A stretch of DNA of 64,000 nucleotides. Origin: AWTP1-13 sp050248715. GTDB lineage: Bacteria > Pseudomonadota > Alphaproteobacteria > Rhizobiales > Hyphomicrobiaceae. The notes beneath the pieces were generated by a model. That model was given only the letters and a program-made list of their open reading frames with translations. It was not told the origin of the DNA and did no database searches. This document shows positions 49,452 through 57,629 of this stretch, piece by piece (the first letter of the stretch is position 1; every line of letters starts with the position of its first letter). The stretch covers positions 69,381-133,380 of the forward strand of contig JBFWRV010000008.1 in assembly GCA_050248715.1 (NCBI GenBank). The letters are read 5' to 3'. The position numbers were made by a program, and so were the translations under genes.

Positions 49452-51110
49452 CTACTCGGCCGCCATCGCCACCTGGCGGCAGAAGCAGGATGCCTTGATC
49501 GGGACCTCCGCCCGCGCCGACGCCAGATCGAGCCTTTGCCTGATCAAGGCCGCTTCGACCTTCTCGCCGCGGCGGGTCAGGCACTCATGGAGCCCGTGCA
49601 GCGACCACAGGTTGTCAGGGTGCTGGCAGGCCCGGCTCAGCTTGCCATCGAGCCCGAGATCGGAGCGGTAGACTGCCTCGGCCTCCGCGACGCGGCCCTG
49701 CTCCAGCAGCAGCGCCCCCAGGGCATGGCGGGTAGGCTGCATCCAGCCCCAGGGCTCGTCATAGGGTAACGCGTCGTCGAGCTCCACCGCCTTGCGCAGA
49801 TGCGCGAAAGCCGCGTCATGGTTGCCTTTGCGGTACTCCAATTCCCCGTTGAGCATCGCTTCGGCCACGCCCAGCAAGTCGACGACGGTGTTGTTGTGCA
49901 CCCGCCGGCTGTCCGGCACGCGCGCCTTGGCCGCCAGGAAGCGCGCCTTCTCGGCCTCGGCCTCGCCGACATTGCCGAGCGCGGAATGCGCCACGGTCTT
50001 GGCGTAGTGCATCATGGCGACGTTGGAGCAGTAGAGCGCCTGATCCGCGGGCAGCTCCTGCTCGATGATTTCGCGCCATTTGCCGAAGCGCACGAGAACA
50101 TGCTGCTTCATCGTGAGATAGGCTTCGAGGAAATCCGCCATCGGCGGCGATGCAATGCGCAGCACCGCCTCGGGAACCGTGGCGATCAGCTCTTCGGCCG
50201 CCGCGATCGCGGGGCCGTACTGGCCGAGGAACATCGCGCCGTAGATCGCGAAATGGAAATTGTGGATGACGTAGACGAGGTAGACGCCCGGATCGTCCGA
50301 ATAGGAGAGGAACCTGCGGTCGGTCGCCAGCGCCCTCTGATTGTAGACAAGGACGTCGTGGTAATGCCCGCACAGCACGTCGATATGCGTGGGCATGTGG
50401 ATGAGGTGGCCCGAGTCCGGCACGATCCGGCGCAGCCGGTCGCCCGCGCGCAGCGCCCGCTGCGGAAACGGCGACATCTCCATCAGGTGGACATAGAGGT
50501 GCAGCAGGCCCGGGTGGTCCCATGCAGCCGGGATCGTGGCGAACGCCTGTTCCAGGACGGCTCTGCATTCCTCGGTGCCCGCCCCCTCGGCGGAGGCGCC
50601 GGAGCGCAGGTCCCACATCTTCCACGGCGTCTCGTTCATGATCGACTCGGCAAACACCGCGCGCACCTCGAGGTCGTCGGGATAGGCCTCGAAGACCTTG
50701 CGCATCTCCTTCGTGTAGGCCTTGTCCCAGGGCGCCATGTCCTCGATCGCCTCGCGCTGGGGATAGCGCGCAGGCAGGCATTGGATCATCGCCTGCTCGA
50801 CCCGGCTCGCTTTTCCGGCGTGCGCGAGCGCGCCCTGCATGGCGTCGTAGGAGGCCGTCAGCGCCATCTGCCGGCCGTGCGGGTCGTAGCGATGCCAGGG
50901 CAGGTTGTAATTCGGCCCGGAGGCATAGCTCACCCCCCAGTGCGCCATGGCGCATTCGGGGTCGTGCTTCAACGCCTTCTGAAAGCACTTGATCGCCTCG
51001 CCATGATTGAACCCGAACAGCCAGTTGAGCCCCCGGTCGAACCACTGCTGCGCCTCGACCGACGAGGTGGTCACTTTCCGGCTGTAGGGCCCCAGATCGA
51101 AATAGGCCAT
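49452..51110 (-). CDS. Large TPR-like protein of unknown function
   Basis: The 552-residue protein is soluble and lacks a signal peptide. TPR-like helices occur near the start (WFDRGLNWLFGFNHGEAIKC, ALKHDPECAMAHWG) and near the end (RHALGALLLEQGRVAEAEAV). The middle has conserved-looking blocks rich in His: HPGLLHLYVHLMEMSPFP, GHLIHMPTHIDVLCGHYHDV and HNFHFAIYGAMFLGQY. The His clusters suggest metal binding, but that is inference. I recognise it as a widespread family without a known job. Confidence 0.8.
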   Translation of the reverse strand: MAYFDLGPYSRKVTTSSVEAQQWFDRGLNWLFGFNHGEAIKCFQKALKHDPECAMAHWGVSYASGPNYNLPWHRYDPHGRQMALTASYDAMQGALAHAGKASRVEQAMIQCLPARYPQREAIEDMAPWDKAYTKEMRKVFEAYPDDLEVRAVFAESIMNETPWKMWDLRSGASAEGAGTEECRAVLEQAFATIPAAWDHPGLLHLYVHLMEMSPFPQRALRAGDRLRRIVPDSGHLIHMPTHIDVLCGHYHDVLVYNQRALATDRRFLSYSDDPGVYLVYVIHNFHFAIYGAMFLGQYGPAIAAAEELIATVPEAVLRIASPPMADFLEAYLTMKQHVLVRFGKWREIIEQELPADQALYCSNVAMMHYAKTVAHSALGNVGEAEAEKARFLAAKARVPDSRRVHNNTVVDLLGVAEAMLNGELEYRKGNHDAAFAHLRKAVELDDALPYDEPWGWMQPTRHALGALLLEQGRVAEAEAVYRSDLGLDGKLSRACQHPDNLWSLHGLHECLTRRGEKVEAALIRQRLDLASARAEVPIKASCFCRQVAMAAE

Positions 51111-51196
51111 GTCTCCATCCCAATGAATGATCGTCTTTGCTCGCCGTGCCTTGCCGAGTATATGGTCCGCGCCCGCGTCCGACCAAGCGGTTCCTG

Positions 51197-51596
51197 CACG
51201 TGTTCTGCGATCCGTTCCAGCTCGGGCCGAGACATCGGGTGGGGCATTCTGTTGTCATCCCGGAATTTCGCGTCAGCGAAATATCCGGGACCCAGGCCCC
51301 GGTTCGCGATCCCCTCTGCGGCATGACGGCGAGCGGAGCTGATCGGACGTTGCGCTAGGTTCGCAGCACGTGCGCAAGCAGATAGCGGAGCCCGTACACG
51401 TGTTCTGCGATCCGTTCCAGCTCGGGCCGAGACATCGGGTGGGGCATTCTGTTGTCATCCCGGAATTTCGCGTCAGCGAAATATCCGGGACCCAGGCCCC
51501 GGTTCGCGATCCCCTCTGCGGCATGACGGCGAGCGGAGCTGATCGGACGTTGCGCTAGGTTCGCAGCACGTGCGCAAGCAGATAGCGGAGCCCGTA
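51197..51596. repeat. Perfect 200-bp tandem duplication (two copies)
   Basis: Positions 51197-51396 and 51397-51596 are identical in every base I compared. Each unit contains a family B palindrome (GTCATCCCGG to CCGGGACCCAG) and the last 14 codons plus stop of the small membrane gene that ends at 51555 (copy 2). Copy 1 therefore carries a detached gene end. Perfect identity implies a recent event or an assembly artefact. Confidence 0.95.
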
Positions 51597-51884
51597 ACCG
51601 CCCCACGCGCTCGCCAGCGCGCCGGCGACCGCGAGAGCGGCCTTGAAGACGATGGCGAAGACGAGGTCCGCTTTCGGTTGGCCCTTGTAGCGTTTCAAGG
51701 ACTGGATCTGGTCAGGCAGCCCGAAGGCAACGACCAGCACCGCAGAGATGGCGAACGCGACCCACGGATAGCCTCCGAAGCCGACCCCTGCAGCAGCAAT
51801 CATCAGGAAGGCGTTGATCACGGCTTGTGCTCGCCGCTCGCGGTCCGGCACGTCAGTGGGGCGTTGCGGGATCGACCCCGGCAC
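51555..51884 (-). CDS. Small putative membrane protein
   Basis: The 109-codon frame encodes two or three hydrophobic helices (INAFLMIAAAGVGFGGYPWV, VAFAISAVLVVAFG and LVFAIVFKAALAVAGALA). Between them is a basic loop (IQSLKRYKGQPK). It resembles no family I can name. The last 14 codons lie in the right-hand copy of the 200-bp duplication. Start at ATG 51884 is the most upstream choice; the N-terminal PGSIPQRPTDVPDRERRA is charged and plausible as a cytoplasmic tail. Confidence 0.6.
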   Translation of the reverse strand: MPGSIPQRPTDVPDRERRAQAVINAFLMIAAAGVGFGGYPWVAFAISAVLVVAFGLPDQIQSLKRYKGQPKADLVFAIVFKAALAVAGALASAWGGYGLRYLLAHVLRT

Positions 51885-51909
51885 ATGCCGCCGGCTCCAT
51901 TGCTGACCC

Positions 51910-52050
51910 TCAACCCTTGCCGCCGGCGATCCTCGCCGTTGGCCGGCGCTTGTCCGCTGCCGGCCCCTGCCGCCTGAGCGCGTCGGAGCGGTGGCCGGCC
52001 GCCTGCAGCAACCGCACGCCCGCGATATCCTCTCGGTCGATTTCGCTCAT
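51910..52050 (-). CDS. Candidate 46-residue small protein
   Basis: The frame starts at ATG 52050 with an ideal GGAGG six bases upstream and encodes a polar, basic peptide (beginning MSEIDREDIAGVRLLQAAGH, ending ARIAGGKG). I do not recognise it. The strong ribosome-binding site is the main support. It is followed by the membrane gene at 51884 in the same direction, 25 bases on. Confidence 0.4.
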   Translation of the reverse strand: MSEIDREDIAGVRLLQAAGHRSDALRRQGPAADKRRPTARIAGGKG

Positions 52051-52408
52051 GAGCTGCCTCCGGGTTGCCGTCGCGCGGCCGCGCCCGCCCCACCGGATGA
52101 TCCCGGTGCGGCCGGGAATTGACAAGAAGGACGAACTCAATCTCGCGGCAGGGGTCGCGTCCACCGTCAACGCACGAGTACGCAATAGAAAGGGAGCGCG
52201 CCGTCGCCGCTCGCGCTCCCGCACCGGCCGGCCAGATCGGGGAGATTGGCCGACCCCTGCCAACGCCCATTGGCGCAAGACAAGCGTCATTAGGCGATGG
52301 CGAGAGCAGTGTACTTCTCAAGTTCCCCCAGGACAAGCGCCGCGCGCGGGCTGCACGGCGGACCCAGTTCGCCGCTCCATCCGATGCCCGCCAGTACCGG
52401 GGACGCGT
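52051..52408. other. Intergenic region without clear genes
   Basis: These 358 bp separate the small protein gene from the DUF2325 gene. They hold a GC-rich hairpin GGGAGCGCG/CGCGCTCCC (52192-52220) without a T-run. TTGACA occurs at 52118-52123, but with no matching -10. No frame looks coding. Confidence 0.5.
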
Positions 52409-53734
52409 CTATCCGGCGAGCCCGATCGCGGCCCTCTGCTCATCCGGCGAAGGTCCGTTTCGCTGCCCGGCAATTGTCCTCAGCGCCGCGGCAAACGACG
52501 TCAATCCCGTACTTCTCAAGGCAACGCAGGGCTTTGCAGACTGCCGCGACACCCGCTTGACGACCGCTACCGCATTGTGGCTGACGCAATCGACTGGGAA
52601 GAACACCGCGTCTGCGCGCACCGCCTGGGCCTCGAGCAACCCGCTGCGGTCGTCCACGCCGCCATCGTGATGCGTAAAGCATGCGCCCGTGCGCTCCGCC
52701 AGCCCGCGCAACTTCGGGATCTGGTGCGCGCGCCCTCCGACGTAGAGCACGGTCGATCCGGCCAGGTCCGGAAGGTCCGCCTCGACCTGGCCGCCCGCGG
52801 AAAGTACACACCCCAACGTTCGTTCCGCTGCCTCCAGTTCCGCCCGCAGTTCCTGCTCTCCCAGCTCGGCCCTGCGTCGCAACTTCCTTTCGTGCTCGCT
52901 CTCCATCCTCAGAGTGCCGACGCGAGATTGAAGTCTCTCGCAGCGCGCATTCGCCGAGGTCAGTTTGCGGCGCAGGTCGGCGATGAGCTGGGCTGTCGGA
53001 TGGCGCTCGCCACCGAAGCGTTCAGGCTCCGGCCCCGGCGTCTGTTGCGCTGCCGTGATTGCCCTTCCCAGCATGTCGTTCAGGCTGGCGATGGTGGCAT
53101 CGCGCGAGACCACGACATCGCGCAGACGCCTTTGCTGGCGGGCTATCTTCTCCTGGAGCGCCGCGTTCTCCGTTTCCAGGTCCCGCAACCGGCGGATGTC
53201 CGCCCGGTTGGCGGCACCGACGAGATGCGAGAGCATGTGCACGTCGCCGAAGGCCTGTCGCGCCAGGTCCTCGCTGGTCTGGGCGTGTGTCAACAGGGCC
53301 CAGTAGGCGCCGGGAATCTCGGCTTTCTCGACGGCCGCCGTCCACAGTGCCCGCAACTCCGTCTCGCCACGCGCCCTGCCGAATTGGGCCAACGCGGCGT
53401 GATGCCGTCGATCGAGCGCCTTCTGCAGGAGCTTCGATGGGACATCCTTTTTGCCGGCCAGGAGTACGGCGCGGCCGTGTAGCTCGTGGTCGGTCTCCTT
53501 CTCGACCCCCGACAACTTGGCCTTGAGAAGGATTTGACGGAGCTCTGCCGTGGTCAGGCACGTGCCGATGACCGAGCAGTGGAAGGTGTTTGCCAGCTCC
53601 CAGATGCGTCGCCGTTTCAGCTCGGGCCGTCCTGCAGGACAGTGCGCCGCCTGCAGCAGGCGCATAGGCGGCGCCGGCACGACCGTTGCCGGTGCCCGCA
53701 GCGGCAGGTGAATGCCGGGCAGCTTGATCGACAT
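52409..53734 (-). CDS. DUF2325 domain protein
   Basis: The 441-residue protein ends in a DUF2325 domain (STVLYVGGRAHQIPKLRGLA, then CFTHHDGGVDD and FFPVDCVSHNAV, with conserved Cys and His). A long coiled coil (about residues 170-325, for example LRRLRDLETENAALQEKIAR type repeats) precedes it. The N-terminal region has RRRIWELANTFHCSVIGTCL, also with two Cys. Cys/His pairs suggest metal or heme binding. The ATG at 53734 has no ribosome-binding site and sits six bases from a palindrome, so either the mRNA has almost no leader or translation starts at Met24 (53665). Confidence 0.82.
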   Translation of the reverse strand: MSIKLPGIHLPLRAPATVVPAPPMRLLQAAHCPAGRPELKRRRIWELANTFHCSVIGTCLTTAELRQILLKAKLSGVEKETDHELHGRAVLLAGKKDVPSKLLQKALDRRHHAALAQFGRARGETELRALWTAAVEKAEIPGAYWALLTHAQTSEDLARQAFGDVHMLSHLVGAANRADIRRLRDLETENAALQEKIARQQRRLRDVVVSRDATIASLNDMLGRAITAAQQTPGPEPERFGGERHPTAQLIADLRRKLTSANARCERLQSRVGTLRMESEHERKLRRRAELGEQELRAELEAAERTLGCVLSAGGQVEADLPDLAGSTVLYVGGRAHQIPKLRGLAERTGACFTHHDGGVDDRSGLLEAQAVRADAVFFPVDCVSHNAVAVVKRVSRQSAKPCVALRSTGLTSFAAALRTIAGQRNGPSPDEQRAAIGLAG

Positions 53735-53739
53735 CTGTA

Positions 53740-53763
53740 CGTTATATTCACAAAAATATAGCG
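53740..53763. promoter_or_regulatory. ModE-box-like palindrome 1
   Basis: CGTTATAT and ATATAGCG are inverted half-sites separated by eight bases (CGTTATATT-N6-AATATAGCG). This closely resembles the molybdate-regulator ModE site as I remember it (CGnTATATA-N6-TATATnnCG type). It lies six bases upstream of the DUF2325 start codon, where a repressor would block transcription. Confidence 0.55.
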
Positions 53764-53883
53764 ACGTCCAGTGGAGGAACGCCTGGTGTCGCGGCCCGCG
53801 GCGCCGAGGCCGCTCGCTCGGGCCGCAGGTCGCAATCTTAAGGACACCAGGGCCCTCGCGCCGATTGACGCCCGCAGCCCGTC

Positions 53884-53909
53884 CGCTATATTTGAATGAC
53901 TATAATGCG
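53884..53909. promoter_or_regulatory. ModE-box-like palindrome 2 overlapping a -10 element
   Basis: The left half CGCTATATTT is identical for ten bases to palindrome 1 read on the minus strand. The right half (TATAATGCG) is degenerate and two bases further away. TATAAT (53901-53906) is a perfect -10 for plus-strand transcription toward the molbindin gene. Confidence 0.45.
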
Positions 53910-53924
53910 GCGAGATCCGCGGGG

Positions 53925-54269
53925 ATGCAGTCGTGCGTCGGCGAAGGCTGTTCCTTTCCCCTGGTGCTTTCTCTTGGCTCCCTCGCGCTTGCCGGCACAA
54001 CGGGATCGGCGCAGCAGCAGTCGCGCAGGGTGACCGACCCGTCCGGCCGGAGCGCGAGATGCGCGGCGGGATATCGCGTGTCCTCGCCGCCGGGCCGCCG
54101 GCATCGACCCTGCCCCGCACGCCAGCGTCCGAAACATGATCGGCTGGATGCGCGTGCCGTCTCCGGTCGAGAAAAAGTTGGCCTCTCCGGACGTGCGAGA
54201 TCGACCGGAGCACGGGCGCTCATCGGGCCCGGCAACACGGCCGCAACATCACGTCGAGAGGAGCGATGA
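53925..54269 (+). pseudogene. Possible decayed secreted-protein gene (or untranslated leader)
   Basis: From ATG 53925 a frame runs toward the molbindin gene. It has a signal-like core LVLSLGSLALAGTTGSAQQQ but no basic n-region. The missing basic start (RRRRLF) is found in the neighbouring frame from GTG 53933. That looks like a frameshift in an original signal peptide. Downstream residues are low-complexity Arg/Pro/Ser. It may instead be just a long leader. Weak. Confidence 0.25.
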
Positions 54270-54270
54270 C

Positions 54271-54477
54271 ATGAAGATCAGTGCACGCAACGTACTGAAG
54301 GGAAGGATCGTCGAGGTCACCAAGGGCGCCACGACCGCGCACGTCAAGATCGACGTCGGCGGCACCATTGTCACGTCCTCGATCACCAATGCATCCGTCG
54401 ACGACCTGAAGCTGGTGCCGGGCAAGGACGCCTACGCCGTCATCAAGGCATCCGACGTCATGGTCGGCATCGACTAG
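54271..54477 (+). CDS. Molbindin (single Mop/TOBE domain)
   Basis: The 68-residue protein is one Mop domain: ISARNVLKGRIVEVTKGATT, then HVKIDVGGTIVTSSITNASV and GKDAYAVIKASDVMVGID. Molbindins assemble into hexamers that bind and store molybdate or tungstate in the cytoplasm. A good GAGAGGAG lies eight bases upstream of ATG 54271. No molybdate transporter is in the window. The ModE-like palindromes upstream fit molybdate control. Confidence 0.92.
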   Translation: MKISARNVLKGRIVEVTKGATTAHVKIDVGGTIVTSSITNASVDDLKLVPGKDAYAVIKASDVMVGID

Positions 54478-54580
54478 GCGCTGATCGTCCGCGGCTGTGC
54501 TGGATCGTGCCCTCCGGAACAGCGGCGCGAGACCGGGCAACGCACTCTGCGCTCGAGGAACTTGGCGAGCGAGGCCCGCG

Positions 54581-54724
54581 ATGATTGGTCAGGATATGTT
54601 CGCCCTCGTCGGCGGATTGGCGCTTATTGGCGTGATGATTTTGGGCTTCTGGCGATCGACCAGCATTCCGCCGCGGAATGACGCTCGCGAGTTGGGGCAC
54701 GTGCCGCCGCCTGAGGGGCACTAG
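54581..54724 (+). CDS. Small single-helix membrane protein
   Basis: The 47-residue protein starts at ATG 54581 with GCGAGG upstream. It has one hydrophobic helix (MFALVGGLALIGVMILGFW) followed by a polar tail ending LGHVPPPEGH. It lies 103 bases after the molbindin gene and stops one base before the end of the convergent patatin gene. Family unknown. Confidence 0.5.
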   Translation: MIGQDMFALVGGLALIGVMILGFWRSTSIPPRNDARELGHVPPPEGH

Positions 54725-54725
54725 T

Positions 54726-55856
54726 CTACGCAGCGGCTTCCGGGGACGGGCGCCGCGCGACCGACGGCAGCGGCGCGCCGCGGTGACCGGCGTGGAAATC
54801 CCTGGCAAAGTCGACCGTGGCACGGCGGCCGATGCTGGCGCCGTTGCGGGCCAGCCATTTCTCGGTCTCGGTGCGCCCGACCCCGTGCAGGTAGGCGAGA
54901 AGCTCCATGTCGGGCTTGGCCTTGCTTTCGGGGGCCAGCGCGCCGGTGAAACGGCCGGCATCGATGAGGTGGAAGCGATGCCGCGCCAGCCGCGCATCGG
55001 GTGTGTTGCTGCGCCTGGCGAAGAGGCCCCGATGCCGGGTGCGCACCGTCTCGATCACCTCCATGTCGCGCAGCATGGGCTGGTTGAAGGTGATCTGGTT
55101 GATGCGGGCGCTGATCTCGCGCGCACTCGTCGGCACGCCGGGCCGCTCGACCGGGTTGAGCTTGACGATCAGCGTGTCGCCGACCGGGCTTTCGCGACCG
55201 AGCGTGAGCAGGTCGGGGTTGGCCGAGAAGCCGCCATCCCAATAGGCATGCCCGTCGATCGTCACGGCGTGGTGGATGGTCGGCAGGCAGGCCGAGGCCA
55301 GTACGCACTGCACGGTCATCTCGCGGCGGCGGAAGAGGCGTGCGCGGCCGGTGGCGACGTCGGTGGCCGCGACCAGCAGCTCGGGACCCGGCGACGTGCG
55401 CAGCAGCGCGAAGTCGATATGCGCCTCGAGCAGCTTGCGGAAGGGATCGAAGCCCAGCGGATTGAAGTCGTAAGGCGAGAACAGCGACGCCACCTGCGCC
55501 AGCGCGTTCGATTTGGAGATGCCGGCGAGCCAGGGGTTGTTGCGCAGCAGGTCGGGCACCCCCGCCTTGGCTACGGCCTCCCACACGGCCTTCAGCACCG
55601 CGCGGGCGCCGGTACGGCCGTTCTCGACGAGCCCTGCGGCGAGAGCCACGGCATTGACAGCGCCGGCGCTGGTAGCGCTGATCCAGCCGATCTCCAGCGC
55701 CTCCTCCTCAAGCAGGCGGTCGAGCACGCCCCAGGTGAAAGCGCCGTGCGCTCCGCCCCCCTCCAAGGCGAGGTTGAGCCGCTGCTGTCGCGCTGCAAAG
55801 ATCAATGGAGGTTCGCCCCGGTTGTTGCTGGAAGCGTAACCATGGCGATCCCGCAC
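54726..55856 (-). CDS. Patatin-like phospholipase
   Basis: The 376-residue protein has the oxyanion loop LALEGGGAHGAFTWGVLDRL and the catalytic Ser in ISATSAGAVNA. The motif reads A-T-S-A-G, where the usual GxSxG has Gly in first place. The dyad Asp is in YWDGGFSANP. It probably hydrolyses phospholipids or acyl esters at the inner membrane surface. The GTG at 55856 lies eight bases below the stop of the BtuD-like gene, so it appears to be the last gene of the B12 operon; longer frames would run into that gene. Confidence 0.85.
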   Translation of the reverse strand: MRDRHGYASSNNRGEPPLIFAARQQRLNLALEGGGAHGAFTWGVLDRLLEEEALEIGWISATSAGAVNAVALAAGLVENGRTGARAVLKAVWEAVAKAGVPDLLRNNPWLAGISKSNALAQVASLFSPYDFNPLGFDPFRKLLEAHIDFALLRTSPGPELLVAATDVATGRARLFRRREMTVQCVLASACLPTIHHAVTIDGHAYWDGGFSANPDLLTLGRESPVGDTLIVKLNPVERPGVPTSAREISARINQITFNQPMLRDMEVIETVRTRHRGLFARRSNTPDARLARHRFHLIDAGRFTGALAPESKAKPDMELLAYLHGVGRTETEKWLARNGASIGRRATVDFARDFHAGHRGAPLPSVARRPSPEAAA

Positions 55857-55863
55857 GCCGTGA

Positions 55864-56637
55864 TCAAGGCACCACGTCCCTTGCCAGCACGAACGGCACG
55901 CCGTCGATCGTGGCATAGCGCGCCTTGATGCCGTAGACCGCGGCAAGATGCTCAATCTTCAGCACATCTTCGGGTGGGCCTGCCGCCACGGCGCGTCCCG
56001 CCTGCATCAAAACGATCCTGTGGCAGAAGCGCGCGGCCAGCGAGAGATCGTGCAACGCGACCACCACCGTTCGGCCCGCCGAGGCCAATGCGCTGAGATG
56101 GCGGAAGAGGGAAAGCTGATGCGCGGGATCGAGACCGGACACAGGCTCGTCGGCCAGCAGCGCAGCAGGTTCCTGCGCCAGCGCACGGGCCACCAGCACG
56201 CGAGCCCGCTCCCCGCCCGACATCTCGAGTACCGGCCGCCCGGCCAGATGGCGTATGTCCATGGCCGCCAGCGCCGCGTCGATGGCCTGCACGTCGGCGG
56301 CACTCTCGCCGGCGCCCATGGGCTGATGCGGCAGGCGGCCGAGCGCCACGACGGCGCGCGCGCTGAGCGCCCAGTGGACCGTCCGTTCTTGCGGCAGATA
56401 CGCAAGCGCGCGGGCACGCTCCCTGGCATCCCCTTCGGCTCCTGGGATGCCGCCGAGCATGACGGTGCCCGCCGCCGGCCTGAGCAGCCCCGCCAGGATT
56501 TTGAGCAACGTCGACTTGCCGGCGCCGTTGGGGCCGATGACGGCGGTCACCTCGCCCGAGTGCGCGACGAAATCGAGTCCCGCCAGCACAGGCCGCGACC
56601 TGAGCGTCAGATGCAGCCCGCTCGCCTCGATTCTCAT
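55864..56637 (-). CDS. btuD: Cobalamin/heme-type ABC transporter ATPase (BtuD-like)
   Basis: The 257-residue ATPase has Walker A GPNGAGKST, the Q-loop YLPQERTVHW, the signature MSGGERARV and LLADEPVSGLDPAH. It belongs to the FecE/BtuD/HmuV family. ATG 56637 overlaps the permease stop by four bases (ATGA). Cobalamin is the likely substrate because the linked receptor has a cobalamin riboswitch; heme or siderophore cannot be excluded from this protein alone. Confidence 0.88.
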   Translation of the reverse strand: MRIEASGLHLTLRSRPVLAGLDFVAHSGEVTAVIGPNGAGKSTLLKILAGLLRPAAGTVMLGGIPGAEGDARERARALAYLPQERTVHWALSARAVVALGRLPHQPMGAGESAADVQAIDAALAAMDIRHLAGRPVLEMSGGERARVLVARALAQEPAALLADEPVSGLDPAHQLSLFRHLSALASAGRTVVVALHDLSLAARFCHRIVLMQAGRAVAAGPPEDVLKIEHLAAVYGIKARYATIDGVPFVLARDVVP

Positions 56638-57629
56638 GGCGCCAGCTCCGCGCGGGTCCGCAGAACCAGCCACACGAAGAAGGGAGCGCCGATCAGCGCC
56701 GTCAGCACGCCGATGCGCAGGTCCACCCAGGGCTGCAGCAACCGCAGCGCGACGTCGGCCAGCAGCAGCATGATGGCGCCGCCGAGCAGGCTCGCCGGCA
56801 GCAGCAGCCCGGGGCGGTGCTGCGCGAAGGGCCTCAGCACGTGCGGAATGATGAGGCCGACGAAGCCGATGATGCCCGTGACCGCCGTCGCCGCCCCGAC
56901 GCCAAGCGCCGTGCCGGCCACGACCGCCAGCCGCGCGCGGCTAAGATCGATGCCGAGGCTTCGCGCCGCATCCTCGCCGAGGGTGAGGGCATCGAGAGCC
57001 CGCGCAACGGTGAGCAGCAGCGCCATGCCGGCCAGCATCAGCGGGGCGGACAGCCACACCTGCGTCAGGCTGCGGTCGGCCAGCGAGCCCATCATCCAGA
57101 ACACCATCTCCACCGAGGCGAACGGGTTCTGCGACAAATTGAGGGCAAGCGAGATCAGCGCCGTGGCGATGCTCGACACGGCAAGTCCGGCGAGGATCAG
57201 CGTCACCGGGCCTCCGCGCGCGCCGGCGAGCGCGACGACGGCCAGCATGGCCACGGCCGCGCCGGCGAGCCCGCCGAGCGGCAATGCCAGGGCTAAGATG
57301 TGCGAGAGCCCGAGATGGATGGCGAAGACAGCGCCGAGCGCCGCACCGCCCGATACACCCACCAGGCTCGGCTCGGCAAGAGGATTGCGCAGATAGCCCT
57401 GCAGTGCCGCCCCCGACAGCCCGAGTGCCCCCCCGACCAGTGCGCCCAGCACGGCACGCGGGAAGCGGATCTCCCAGAAGATCAGCGCGCGCGCCTCGCC
57501 CGTCGCATCGATGCGGAAGCCGGTCGGGCCCACGCCGAGCGACAGCAGGAAAGCGGCAAGAGTTGCGACGGCGAGACCTCCAAGAAGATGCGCAGGCTTG
57601 ATGTCGGCTCTGGCGGCAAGGGCGCTCAT
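56634..57629 (-). CDS. btuC: FecCD-family permease (BtuC-like)
   Basis: The 331-residue protein has about ten membrane helices and the family phrases RFPRAVLGALVGGALGLSGA, LRNPLAEPSLVGVSGGAALG and IGFVGLIIPHVLRPFAQHRP. It forms the membrane channel of the importer. ATG 57629 overlaps the stop of the binding-protein gene. Length is normal. Confidence 0.92.
   Translation of the reverse strand: MSALAARADIKPAHLLGGLAVATLAAFLLSLGVGPTGFRIDATGEARALIFWEIRFPRAVLGALVGGALGLSGAALQGYLRNPLAEPSLVGVSGGAALGAVFAIHLGLSHILALALPLGGLAGAAVAMLAVVALAGARGGPVTLILAGLAVSSIATALISLALNLSQNPFASVEMVFWMMGSLADRSLTQVWLSAPLMLAGMALLLTVARALDALTLGEDAARSLGIDLSRARLAVVAGTALGVGAATAVTGIIGFVGLIIPHVLRPFAQHRPGLLLPASLLGGAIMLLLADVALRLLQPWVDLRIGVLTALIGAPFFVWLVLRTRAELAP

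Larger units (their letters stand above)
53735..54270. promoter_or_regulatory. Divergent regulatory region between DUF2325 and molbindin genes
   Basis: The 536-bp space contains two related AT-rich palindromes (53740-53763 and 53884-53909). After the second comes about 360 bp with a possible decayed secreted-protein frame (53925-54269). See the separate entries. Confidence 0.6.

Noticed and set aside
49800..51326. Long plus-strand open frame (about 508 codons) opposite the large TPR gene
   Set aside because: It is the complement of a convincing protein with repeats. Its own translation is Arg/His/Val-rich without any domain, as expected in high-GC antisense frames.
51255..51500. CRISPR-like array from the repeated units
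   Set aside because: There are two perfect 200-bp copies with no short repeats or variable spacers. It is a tandem duplication.
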